A stretch of 64,000 nucleotides of DNA from contig NZ_CP051488.1 of NCBI RefSeq assembly GCF_014490785.1, positions 3,534,001 through 3,598,000 of the forward strand, written 5' to 3'. This document shows, one piece after another, positions 8,777-16,316 of the stretch. The translations under genes and the position numbers were made by a program. The first letter of the stretch is position 1, and each line of letters begins with the position of its first letter. Source of the stretch: Kosakonia sp. SMBL-WEM22 (GTDB lineage Bacteria; Pseudomonadota; Gammaproteobacteria; Enterobacterales; Enterobacteriaceae). A model generated the notes under the pieces. It was not told where the DNA came from, searched no databases, and saw only the letters and a list, made by a program, of their open reading frames with translations.

Positions 8777-8784
8777 GAGAGGGA

Positions 8785-9045
8785 TCAGCCGCGATCGTCT
8801 TTCGGGCCGAGGAAGTAGAAGCCAAACGGCAGCGAGCCGATGATGGTAAACATCAGGCTGTAAATCGCCACCCATGCGCCCTGCATGATAAACATTGAGG
8901 TGGTCCAGGAGGACATCGGCAGGTTGTATTGATCCTCAACGCCTTCGAAGGTCACTTTTGACACCACGCTTACGGCAATCAGGAAGACGACCAGCACCGC
9001 GCAGAGAAATTTTTTTCCGTCGCGGGTTCGTAATTTTTCCAGCAT
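8785..9045 (-). CDS. Small membrane protein, DUF2534-like
   Basis: An 86-residue protein beginning MLEKLRTRDGKKFL with two hydrophobic segments (about residues 14-32 and 50-78), predicted to sit in the inner membrane with a short charged C-terminus. It resembles the enterobacterial DUF2534 family from memory; no function is known. An AGGAGAG sequence precedes the ATG. It stands alone, with its own terminator, between a chemoreceptor and a siderophore receptor. Confidence 0.65.
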   Translation of the reverse strand: MLEKLRTRDGKKFLCAVLVVFLIAVSVVSKVTFEGVEDQYNLPMSSWTTSMFIMQGAWVAIYSLMFTIIGSLPFGFYFLGPKDDRG

Positions 9046-9176
9046 CTCACTCTCCTTTCATGTGGATTTTCTGTGCCGCGAGTGTAACCGATCTGCTGTT
9101 TAAATGTTGTGATTGAGCAAATAAAAGGCAACATGCCGGATAAGCTGAACGCCATCCGCCCTGCTGCCACTTGCGA

Positions 9177-11375
9177 TTAAAAATCGTAGCTCATTGACAC
9201 TTTCAGCTCGCGACCGCCGCCCCGGTAGATATAGGTGCCGTTATCTTCCACGCTTGCCCAGTACTTCTTGTTGGTGACGTTATCCAGCCCGACGCGCCAC
9301 ACCATCTCGTTGCGATCGGCATTCAAGCGCATGCGGTAGCGCGCACCCAGATCGAGAGTGGTGTAACTATCCAGCTTCTTGCTGTTCGCCGCGTTGGCAT
9401 ACTGCGATCCGGTGTGGTTAACTCGCGCCGTGGCCGTTAGCCCCTCAACGGCGGCGATGTCATACTCCGCGCCGAGTACCGAGTAGAAGCCCGCCACGCC
9501 AACCGGTTTATTCCCCTGATTGACGCCATCCTGCGTTTTGGTCATCTCAGCATCAATCCAGGTCGCGCTACCATTCAGGCGCAGGCCGAGCGTCGGCTCG
9601 CCAAACAGGCTCAGCTCAATACCACGGTTGCGCTGCTCGCCGCTCAGTTCATAAATATTGGTGCTGCTGTTCTGGATAGCCGACGGCTTCTTAATTTCAA
9701 ACAGCGACAGCGTACCGCCGATGCGGCCAAAGTCCGTTTTTATCCCCACCTCATTCTGTTTCGAGTGGGCGATGCCGGTGGTTTGATACTGGTTAGCCGC
9801 CCCTTCCGGCGCGGTACTGCCTGGTTGCAGTGCTTCGGTGTGGTTGGCGTAGAGCGAGACCACTTCCCACGGTTTGTAGACCACGCCGTAGGTCGGCATC
9901 CAGCGATCTTCTATAAAGCGCCCGGTTCGGGTCTCCGCGCCGGTGGCATTGCTGTAGCTGTGTACCCATACTTTCTGGTAACGCGCGCCTGCGGTGAAGA
10001 GCAGCGTATCGTCAAGCACGCCAAGGGTATCGCTCAGTAGCCAGCCCTGGGTGCGGTTGCGCCCGGTGGTTAACGGATCGCTGTAGTTGCCGCCGGTCAG
10101 AGTGTAATCCGGCATCGGCACTGCGCTGTTGTTGTAGATATTGACCAGCGGATTCTTTGACGACATGCGCCAGGCGACCTTGTCCTGCTTGATGCTGGCG
10201 GAGTAACCGATATTGACCTTGTGCGACACGGGGCCGGTGTCGAAGTTGCCGCGCAGACCCGCCATACCGCTCCAGCTATCGCTGATACGATTCGTATCAA
10301 GGCGACCAATCGTCGCATCGCCCGCGGCGTTGATCAGCTTCGGTGTGCCGTAGACACCCTTCTCATGAGAGTGCTGACCGCCAAAGGCGGCGTAGCCCGT
10401 CCAGCTATCGGTAAAATCATACTCCGCGCGCGCAAGGCCAAACTCATTTTCAATATCGCTCCACGCCCATTTCTGGCTGGGATTTTTGCTGTTACCCGGC
10501 ACGGCAGGCACGAAATCGATGTTGCTGATATTGACCCCCATCGAGCCGCCGTGGAAGGTCTTCTTCTGGTAGCCAACATCGAGGGAGCTGCGCAGGCGCT
10601 CACCGCGATAATCGAGGCCAATGGAGGCAGCGGTAGTGCGGCGTTTATCATCTTCAACCGTGGTTTCGCCTTCGCGATGCAGCAGGTTAACGCGCACCCC
10701 GACCTGGTTGTTATCGCCATAACGTCGTCCAACATCCAGCGAGCCGCCCACCTGCGAGCGCGATGCATAATCGACGCCGAGACGCGTCAGCGGCGTATCG
10801 TCAGCGTGCTTTGGCTCAAGGTTGATCATCCCGCCCACGCCGGAGGTGGCTGCGCCGTTCATTAACGCATTCGCCCCTTTGAAAACTTCCACCCGTTCAA
10901 GCATCTGCGTATCAACCACCTGGCGCGGCACTATACCTGCCAGGCCGCCCATTAACATGTCGTCGCCATCAAGTTTAAAACCGCGAATGCGGTAGGTTTC
11001 CGCCATATTGCCGTAGCCCTGACTGACCTGCACGCCGGCATCATTGCGCACCACATCGGCGATGGTTTTCGCCTGCTGATCCTGCACCAGCTTTGAGGTG
11101 AAGCCGATCACGTTAAACGGCACATCCATCGCCTTCTGTTCGCCGAGCATACCAAGCCGCCCGCCGTAGGCGACCTGACCATCAAGATAGGCCGGCACCA
11201 GCGCGTCGCCGCCGGGTTTGAAATCGCTACCGCTGGAGGACTGGACAATCAGCGTCTCCTCCTTCGTGTCGCTGGCGGGTGTTGCTGCCTGTGCGGCGTG
11301 CGTCGCCGCGCCAATCGCGAGCGCAAGCAAACTCTTGCGCAGAGGTGACCAGGTCTGTGTGCTGTTATTCATCAT
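9177..11375 (-). CDS. TonB-dependent siderophore receptor (FcuA-like)
   Basis: A 732-residue outer-membrane receptor for a ferric siderophore. Residues 1-30 are a signal peptide (cleavage near AQA/ATPAS); a TonB box (EETLIV) follows at about 39-44. The plug domain (about 65-190) contains TIADVVRNDAGVQVSQGYG and RVEVFKGANALMNG. The 22-strand barrel ends in the outer-membrane signature F (VSMSYDF). The plug resembles ferrichrome-type receptors such as Yersinia FcuA; the substrate is inferred only. The ORF is open 59 codons further upstream, but that extension has no signal-peptide character, so the ATGATG start at 11375 is chosen. A Fur-like box lies about 190 bp upstream. Confidence 0.85.
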   Translation of the reverse strand: MMNNSTQTWSPLRKSLLALAIGAATHAAQAATPASDTKEETLIVQSSSGSDFKPGGDALVPAYLDGQVAYGGRLGMLGEQKAMDVPFNVIGFTSKLVQDQQAKTIADVVRNDAGVQVSQGYGNMAETYRIRGFKLDGDDMLMGGLAGIVPRQVVDTQMLERVEVFKGANALMNGAATSGVGGMINLEPKHADDTPLTRLGVDYASRSQVGGSLDVGRRYGDNNQVGVRVNLLHREGETTVEDDKRRTTAASIGLDYRGERLRSSLDVGYQKKTFHGGSMGVNISNIDFVPAVPGNSKNPSQKWAWSDIENEFGLARAEYDFTDSWTGYAAFGGQHSHEKGVYGTPKLINAAGDATIGRLDTNRISDSWSGMAGLRGNFDTGPVSHKVNIGYSASIKQDKVAWRMSSKNPLVNIYNNSAVPMPDYTLTGGNYSDPLTTGRNRTQGWLLSDTLGVLDDTLLFTAGARYQKVWVHSYSNATGAETRTGRFIEDRWMPTYGVVYKPWEVVSLYANHTEALQPGSTAPEGAANQYQTTGIAHSKQNEVGIKTDFGRIGGTLSLFEIKKPSAIQNSSTNIYELSGEQRNRGIELSLFGEPTLGLRLNGSATWIDAEMTKTQDGVNQGNKPVGVAGFYSVLGAEYDIAAVEGLTATARVNHTGSQYANAANSKKLDSYTTLDLGARYRMRLNADRNEMVWRVGLDNVTNKKYWASVEDNGTYIYRGGGRELKVSMSYDF

Positions 11376-11560
11376 CGACTCATATCGAAGTGGAGAAAAA
11401 GGGCCGTTGCCGGGCCGGACTGATAGGGAGCTCAGCCTGCTGGCTGGTCGCCATTGCCTCTCCCCGCCTGCCTTTTCGCGTTTATTACCTGTATGCCCGG
11501 GCGGGTAATATCCAGACGTTGATGGTGCACTGCGCCTCGGCGGTGCCACCAAACATCAAA

Positions 11561-11579
11561 GAGAATGAGAAATATACTC
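11561..11579 (-). promoter_or_regulatory. Putative Fur box for the siderophore receptor
   Basis: The 19 bases match the Fur consensus GATAATGATAATCATTATC at 13 of 19 positions, and overlap an AATGAG-N7-CTCATT inverted repeat (11564-11582). The setting upstream of an iron-siderophore receptor makes Fur control likely. The -10 and -35 were not resolved. Confidence 0.5.
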
Positions 11580-11678
11580 ATTAACTTTAATGTGGCAAGC
11601 ATAATTAACCTTCACCGCTCTGCGTCGTTCTTAGCGCTAAAAGAAAAGTACTATCACTTACAAAATACAGGGTTGACC

Positions 11679-11717
11679 ATGAAGATGATAAAGATTATCT
11701 TTCGCATTACCGAATAG
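11679..11717 (+). CDS. Possible 12-residue leader peptide
   Basis: An ATG with an AGGG ribosome-like site 6-9 bases upstream opens a 12-codon frame reading MKMIKIIFRITE, rich in Ile and Lys. It ends inside the 5' arm of a long stem-loop, which is followed by a strong terminator, 171 bp before ybdK. That arrangement resembles leader-peptide attenuators or a small RNA carrying a short ORF. The codons do not point to a particular amino-acid signal beyond four Ile. I do not recognise it as a known leader. Confidence 0.3.
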   Translation: MKMIKIIFRITE

Positions 11718-11743
11718 TTGAGTGAATGACTCAGGTATTCGGT
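11709..11743 (+). ncRNA. Long stem-loop of a candidate leader RNA or sRNA
   Basis: ACCGAATA pairs perfectly with TATTCGGT, and inside these TGAGT pairs with ACTCA around a 5-base loop, leaving one 2x2 internal loop. A smaller hairpin (GATAA/TTATC) precedes it, within 11685-11699. With the terminator at 11776 this gives a structured transcript of perhaps 130-150 bases. It was found by eye; no RNA family was identified. Confidence 0.45.
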
Positions 11744-11775
11744 ACGACATTGCTCACATTGCTTCCAGTATTTTT

Positions 11776-11801
11776 GCCCGCCGTTTGTGCGGGCTTTTTT
11801 T
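11776..11801 (+). terminator. Rho-independent terminator upstream of ybdK
   Basis: GCCCGC, a 7-base loop and GCGGGC are followed by seven T. It lies on the plus strand before ybdK, with no annotated gene upstream in that direction. It must therefore end a short transcript starting in 11580-11680, or attenuate ybdK. Confidence 0.85.
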
Positions 11802-11891
11802 GCTTTTTTAGCTCCCCTTCCCTCCCGCTGCGCCGGGCATAATTAGTGATTCCCTTCCATACTCAAACAAACATTTGCGTAAGGAATGGTT

Positions 11892-13010
11892 ATGTCTTTG
11901 CCCGATTTTCATGTCTCTGAGCCCTTTACCCTCGGCGTTGAACTGGAGCTGCAGGTGGTTAACCCACCAGGCTATGACTTGAGCCAGGACTCAACCCGGC
12001 TTATCGACGCCCTTCAACACCGCATCAGCGCCGGTGAGGTTAAGCACGACATCACCGAAAGCATGCTGGAGATTGCCACCGGCGTCTGTCGCGATATCCG
12101 CCAGGTTGCGCATCAATTTTCAGCGATGCACCACGCCATATTGCAAGCCGCAGGCGAGCACCATGTGCAGATTTGCGGCGGTGGCACCCACCCGTTTCAG
12201 AAGTGGCAACGTCAACAAATCTGCGCGGATGAGCGTTATGCCCGCACGTTGGAGATGTTCGGCTATCTGATGCAGCAGGCAACGGTGTTTGGTCAGCATG
12301 TGCATGTCGGCTGTACCAATGGCGACGATGCCATCTATCTGCTGCACGGGCTGTCGCGGTTTGTTCCGCACTTTATCGCCCTGAGCGCCAGCTCGCCCTA
12401 TATTCAGGGCACCGATACGCAGTTTGCCTCTTCGCGCCTCAATATTTTCTCCTCTTTCCCGGATAACGGCCCCATGCCGTGGGTGGCGAACTGGCAGGAG
12501 TTTGAAGGGCTGTTTCGCCGCTTAAGCTACACCTCGATGATTGAGAGCATTAAAGATCTGCACTGGGATATCCGCCCAAGTCCCGGTTTCGGTACCGTCG
12601 AAGTGCGGGTGATGGATACGCCGCTGACTATTTCCCACGCTGTCAGCCTGGCGGGCTTTATTCAGGCGCTGTCGCACTGGCTGCTGGCAGAGCGTCCGTT
12701 TAAATTCCAGGAGCGAGACTACCTGCTCTATAAATTCAACCGTTTTCAGGCCTGCCGCTTCGGCCTTAAAGGGGTGATAACCGATGTGCATACCGGCGAA
12801 CAGCGCACCATTGCTGATGATGTGTCGCACCTGCTGGAGAAGATTGCGCCGTGGGCCGACAAGCTTAATGCCAGCAGTGCGCTGGATGAAATTGCGGTCT
12901 GCGTTAAACGCGGCAAAAGCGAGGCGCAGCTGATGCGGGAATTTATTGCCGATGGCGGATCATTAATTGGCCTGATGAAAAAGCATACCGAAATTTGGGC
13001 TGCGGGCTAA
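11892..13010 (+). CDS. ybdK: YbdK, carboxylate-amine ligase (glutamate-cysteine ligase 2 family)
   Basis: A 372-residue member of the glutamate-cysteine ligase 2 family. E. coli YbdK has weak gamma-glutamylcysteine ligase activity in vitro, and its physiological substrate is unclear. The N-terminal strand PFTLGVELELQVVNPPGYDL holds the metal-binding Glu residues; GGGTHPFQKW, FGQHVHVGC and IRPSPGFGTVEVRVMD are the other active-site stretches. The second in-frame ATG (SLPDFHVSEPF) is chosen because it matches the K-12 start and has AAGGA 8 bases upstream. It follows a terminator, so it has its own promoter or is controlled by read-through. Confidence 0.93.
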   Translation: MSLPDFHVSEPFTLGVELELQVVNPPGYDLSQDSTRLIDALQHRISAGEVKHDITESMLEIATGVCRDIRQVAHQFSAMHHAILQAAGEHHVQICGGGTHPFQKWQRQQICADERYARTLEMFGYLMQQATVFGQHVHVGCTNGDDAIYLLHGLSRFVPHFIALSASSPYIQGTDTQFASSRLNIFSSFPDNGPMPWVANWQEFEGLFRRLSYTSMIESIKDLHWDIRPSPGFGTVEVRVMDTPLTISHAVSLAGFIQALSHWLLAERPFKFQERDYLLYKFNRFQACRFGLKGVITDVHTGEQRTIADDVSHLLEKIAPWADKLNASSALDEIAVCVKRGKSEAQLMREFIADGGSLIGLMKKHTEIWAAG

Positions 13011-13139
13011 TCCCTCTATTAATTAGGGTTATTTTTTGCCGCAGGATATATTTCATCTGCGGCAAATCCTCGGTTGGTGGGTTCACAGGGATATTTCTTA
13101 AATAACTAATACTTAAGGAGTAGAGGCATTTCGAAGGAA

Positions 13140-13153
13140 TTGATAAATATCAA
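13140..13153 (+). promoter_or_regulatory. FNR-type palindrome upstream of the NIT chemoreceptor
   Basis: TTGATAAATATCAA is a perfect match to the FNR consensus TTGAT-N4-ATCAA, centred about 85 bp before the chemoreceptor ATG. A NarL/NarP-like heptamer in reverse orientation (AGGAGTA, 13116-13122) lies nearby. Both suggest oxygen and nitrate control, but no transcription start is mapped. Confidence 0.6.
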
Positions 13154-13171
13154 CAACCCCTGCATTAAAAA

Positions 13172-13199
13172 TAAAGCGTCCGCGTAATCACTCCGATAA
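13172..13199 (+). promoter_or_regulatory. Sigma-28-like promoter for the NIT chemoreceptor
   Basis: TAAAGCGT, 12 bases, then TCCGATAA resembles the FliA consensus, with a spacer one base longer than optimum and one mismatch in the -10. It lies about 33 bp upstream of the ATG. Confidence 0.55.
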
Positions 13200-13231
13200 C
13201 AAATATATACACGCGAACAAGGGGCCTTTTT

Positions 13232-15139
13232 ATGAAGTGGATTTACCGTATCTCAATGAAGTCAAAACTGTTATTAGCTTTGCTGCCTCTGTTGTTTGCG
13301 CTTATCTGGCTTGCTGCCAGCGGCATCATGTCGCGCGTCGAGACTGGCCAGCAGATGCACACCATTATTTCGTTAACGACGCTGGCAAAAGATGCCGGTA
13401 GCGTCATTCATGAGTTGCAAAAAGAGCGCGGCTTAAGCGCAGGCTATATCGGTAGTAAAGGCCAGCAATTCAATAATGAGTTATCTGCGCAATATCCCGT
13501 CTCGACAAGAGCGCTGACACAATTAACCGAACTGCTCAATCAATTTCCGGAACAGGAAGCGAATAGCGATATTCGCCATGCACTGACGCAATTTCGCCAG
13601 CATCAGCAGGGTATTAATCTCTTTCGCGACCAGGTACGTGCATTAAGCGTTAACGGCTCCGATTCACTGGTCTGGTACAGCACCATTATTAATGACTTGT
13701 TGAATGTGGTGGGTGGTATTAGCCAGTTAACGGATAACGGCGAGATTGTTAACCAGCTGGCGGCCTACTACAGCGTGCTGAATACCAAAGAGCAGAGCGG
13801 TATTGAGCGCGCGCTGCTGTCGAACGTCTTCTCAGCCGACAGTTTTACCGAGGCGCAATTCCGCCAGCTAAATGAAGTGGTGGGTAAACAGGCTTCATGG
13901 CTGGCGGCGACCCACGCGTTTAGCTCCGCAGAGGTGAATGCGAAAATGAGCGCGCAGCTGAACTCACCGCAGGCGCTTAAAGCACTCGCCTTACGTCAGA
14001 CCGCTATCGATCATGCGGCCACCGGCGGCTTTGGCGTCGCGCCCGCCGACTGGTTTAACGCGCAGACCGCGCGCATCAACACGCTGAGAGCCGTTGAAGA
14101 GGCTGCCTCTACTCACTTACTGGTTACCGCGCAGACGCTGGCCGATGAGGCCTGGCGCGAAGTCACCCTTTTCGCAGTGATAAGCGCGATTGCGCTTATC
14201 ATCGCCCTTTTCTTTGCCGTGCTGGTCGCCAGCAGCATTCACCGTCAGTTGCAGCATTCACTGGCTACTATCGAAGGGATGGATGGCGATCTCACTCAGC
14301 GGCTGGATGTGCCGGGCAGCGACGAGCTCTCTCTGCTTAACCGCGCCTACAACCAGGCGATTGAGAATATTCAGCATATCGTCAGTGAGATCAAACATGG
14401 TGCTGGCGTGCTGCGCGGTGCCAGCTCAGAGATCGCCAGCGGTAATCAGGATCTGGCATCCCGCACCGATCAACAAGCCGCCTCGCTGGTGGAAACCGCT
14501 GCCAGCATGGAGCAGATCGCCACGGCGGTAAACATGACGGCAGACAATGCCAATGAAGCAAAACGGCTGACGCAGGAGATGGAGAAACAGGTGCAGGAGG
14601 CGAGCCGCGTGGCGGGTGAAACCAGCAATAGCATGTCGGCTATTCGCCACTCCAGCGAACAGATCTCAAGCATTGTCAGTTCGATCGATGAGATCTCATT
14701 CCAGACCAACCTGCTGGCGTTGAATGCCGCAGTGGAAGCGGCGCGCGCCGGTGAGCTGGGCAAAGGCTTTGCGGTAGTGGCATCGGAGGTGCGTAACCTG
14801 TCGCAGCGCTGCGCCAATGAGGCGCAGCAGATCCGCGAGCTGGTGAGTAAAAATATGGATCAAATCCAGCAAGGCGTGGCGCTGGCACAGGCCTCCGATC
14901 GCGCGCTGCATGCGGCTCGCGAGAACACCGGCCAGATGCTGTCGTTTGTCAGCGATATCGCCCACGCGGCGAATGAGCAGTCGCTGGGGGTTTCGCAGGT
15001 GCATGATGCGCTCAACCAGTTGGAGCAGGTTACGCAGCAAAACGCCGGTCTGGTGGCGAGCGCTGCCAGCGCCAGCCAACTGCTGGACCAGCAGTCTGAA
15101 ACCATGTCGGAGCTGGTCGACCGCTTCGTGGTCGCCTGA
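13232..15139 (+). CDS. Methyl-accepting chemotaxis protein with NIT (nitrate/nitrite-sensing) domain
   Basis: A 635-residue chemoreceptor. TM1 lies at about residues 12-32. The periplasmic domain begins with the NIT hallmark HELQKERGLSAGYIGSKG (residues 60-77) and runs to about 305. TM2 follows at about 312-334, then HAMP, then a signalling domain with LLALNAAVEAARAGELGKGF at its tip. NIT domains (PF08376) are proposed to sense nitrate or nitrite. The C-terminus (VDRFVVA) lacks the NWETF tether. A perfect FNR site and a sigma-28-like promoter lie upstream. K-12 has no gene between ybdK and ybdJ, so this is an addition relative to K-12. Confidence 0.9.
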   Translation: MKWIYRISMKSKLLLALLPLLFALIWLAASGIMSRVETGQQMHTIISLTTLAKDAGSVIHELQKERGLSAGYIGSKGQQFNNELSAQYPVSTRALTQLTELLNQFPEQEANSDIRHALTQFRQHQQGINLFRDQVRALSVNGSDSLVWYSTIINDLLNVVGGISQLTDNGEIVNQLAAYYSVLNTKEQSGIERALLSNVFSADSFTEAQFRQLNEVVGKQASWLAATHAFSSAEVNAKMSAQLNSPQALKALALRQTAIDHAATGGFGVAPADWFNAQTARINTLRAVEEAASTHLLVTAQTLADEAWREVTLFAVISAIALIIALFFAVLVASSIHRQLQHSLATIEGMDGDLTQRLDVPGSDELSLLNRAYNQAIENIQHIVSEIKHGAGVLRGASSEIASGNQDLASRTDQQAASLVETAASMEQIATAVNMTADNANEAKRLTQEMEKQVQEASRVAGETSNSMSAIRHSSEQISSIVSSIDEISFQTNLLALNAAVEAARAGELGKGFAVVASEVRNLSQRCANEAQQIRELVSKNMDQIQQGVALAQASDRALHAARENTGQMLSFVSDIAHAANEQSLGVSQVHDALNQLEQVTQQNAGLVASAASASQLLDQQSETMSELVDRFVVA

Positions 15140-15212
15140 GTGAAGGTCGGGGAACGTTGCGCTCAGGCCGGCTTTCCCCGACAATGCGTTTTTTCATCAA
15201 TGATTAACGCTT

Positions 15213-15455
15213 ATGAAACATCCCCTCGAATCGCTGGTCACGCTTGCTGGCATCCTGCTGCTGGCTTTTATCTCTGTGCTGCTGCTTCCTGCGCCGCAAC
15301 TGGGCATGCAGCTGGCGCAAACGCTGATGCAAACCTTCCATTTTCTGGATTTAAACCAGTTTTATACCCTGCTCTACTGCCTCTGGTTTTTACTGCTGGG
15401 CACCGTTGAATTCTATGTTTTACGCTTTATCTGGCGGCGCTGGCTGGCGGTTTAA
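15213..15455 (+). CDS. ybdJ: YbdJ, small inner-membrane protein (DUF1158)
   Basis: An 80-residue protein beginning MKHPLESLVTLAGILLLAF, with two membrane segments (about residues 8-30 and 50-70) and a basic end (RFIWRRWLAV). It matches E. coli YbdJ along its length. Function is unknown. In K-12 ybdJ and ybdK are neighbours; here the NIT chemoreceptor separates them. Confidence 0.9.
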   Translation: MKHPLESLVTLAGILLLAFISVLLLPAPQLGMQLAQTLMQTFHFLDLNQFYTLLYCLWFLLLGTVEFYVLRFIWRRWLAV

Positions 15456-15664
15456 CGCTGCGCGAATATCTGGCTCATTCTAATTTTTTGAATGTTAACG
15501 GCAAATTGTTGGACTTTTCTTTATTACATCGCAGGCCTATGCTTTTCCGAGGCAGCATATTGATGCAATGAATGTTCAACCGGTTATAAATTTGCTTTCA
15601 GGCGCTTACTCCGCCATTGGCTGGCAACAGCACAGCGGAAGTGCAGATAACTTCAGGAGGAACC

Positions 15665-16264
15665 ATGTCAGACAACTTTCTCGCTTTAGCTAAACAACGT
15701 AGAACCATCTATGCCCTCGGCAAAAACCTGCCTTTGGCGGAAGATGAGGTGATTGAACTTATCAAAGAGGCGATTCGCCAGGCACCGTCGGCATTCAACT
15801 CACAAAGTTCGCGTGCGCTGATCCTGCTGGGTAAAGAGCATGAGCAGTTCTGGGAGTTGACCCGTGCCCAGCTGAAGAAAATTGTGCCGGAAGAGAATTT
15901 CCACGCCACCTCGCAAAAATTAGACGGTTTCGCGGCAGCAGCAGGTTCGGTGCTGTTCTTTGAAGATCAGGAAGTGGTGACCCGACTGCAGGAGCAGTTT
16001 GCCGCGTATGCTGATAACTTCCCGGTATGGTCTGAACACAGCACTGGTATCGCCCAGTATGCAGTTTGGGTGGCGCTGGCAGAGAAAGGTATCGGCGCTA
16101 ACCTGCAGCACTACAACCCGCTGGTAGATGAAGATGTACAGCGCACCTGGAATATCCCGGCGAGCTGGAAACTGCGCGGTCATATGAACTTTGGTTCGAT
16201 TATGGCGCCCGCAGGCGATAAAGCCTTTATGGATGACGATAAACGCTTCGTGGTTGCGCGTTAA
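15665..16264 (+). CDS. Nitroreductase family oxidoreductase (Frm2/Hbn1-like)
   Basis: A 199-residue FMN-dependent nitroreductase-fold protein. The N-terminus QRRTIYALGKNLP, the FMN-binding APSAFNSQSSRALIL (about residues 39-53) and the C-terminal GANLQHYNPLVDEDVQ place it with the short Frm2/Hbn1-type group. It is not NfsB, although K-12 has nfsB near ybdJ. It likely reduces nitro or quinone compounds with NAD(P)H; the physiological substrate is unknown. A CAGGAGGA ribosome site precedes the ATG. It is followed by a strong terminator shared with convergent gltX. Confidence 0.85.
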   Translation: MSDNFLALAKQRRTIYALGKNLPLAEDEVIELIKEAIRQAPSAFNSQSSRALILLGKEHEQFWELTRAQLKKIVPEENFHATSQKLDGFAAAAGSVLFFEDQEVVTRLQEQFAAYADNFPVWSEHSTGIAQYAVWVALAEKGIGANLQHYNPLVDEDVQRTWNIPASWKLRGHMNFGSIMAPAGDKAFMDDDKRFVVAR

Positions 16265-16281
16265 TTTGCCTTCGAACATAT

Positions 16282-16313
16282 AAAAAAGCCGCCTTCTCAG
16301 GCGGCTTTTTTTT
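16282..16313. terminator. Bidirectional terminator, nitroreductase gene / gltX
   Basis: GCCGCC, a 6-base loop and GGCGGC are flanked by six A and eight T. It lies between the convergent nitroreductase and gltX genes. Confidence 0.9.
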
Positions 16314-16316
16314 CAC

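Noticed and set aside
13036..13066. Stem-loop after ybdK as a terminator
   Set aside because: TTTGCCGCAG/CTGCGGCAAA pairs well, but the T run precedes the stem on the plus strand and none follows, so it does not fit an intrinsic terminator of ybdK.
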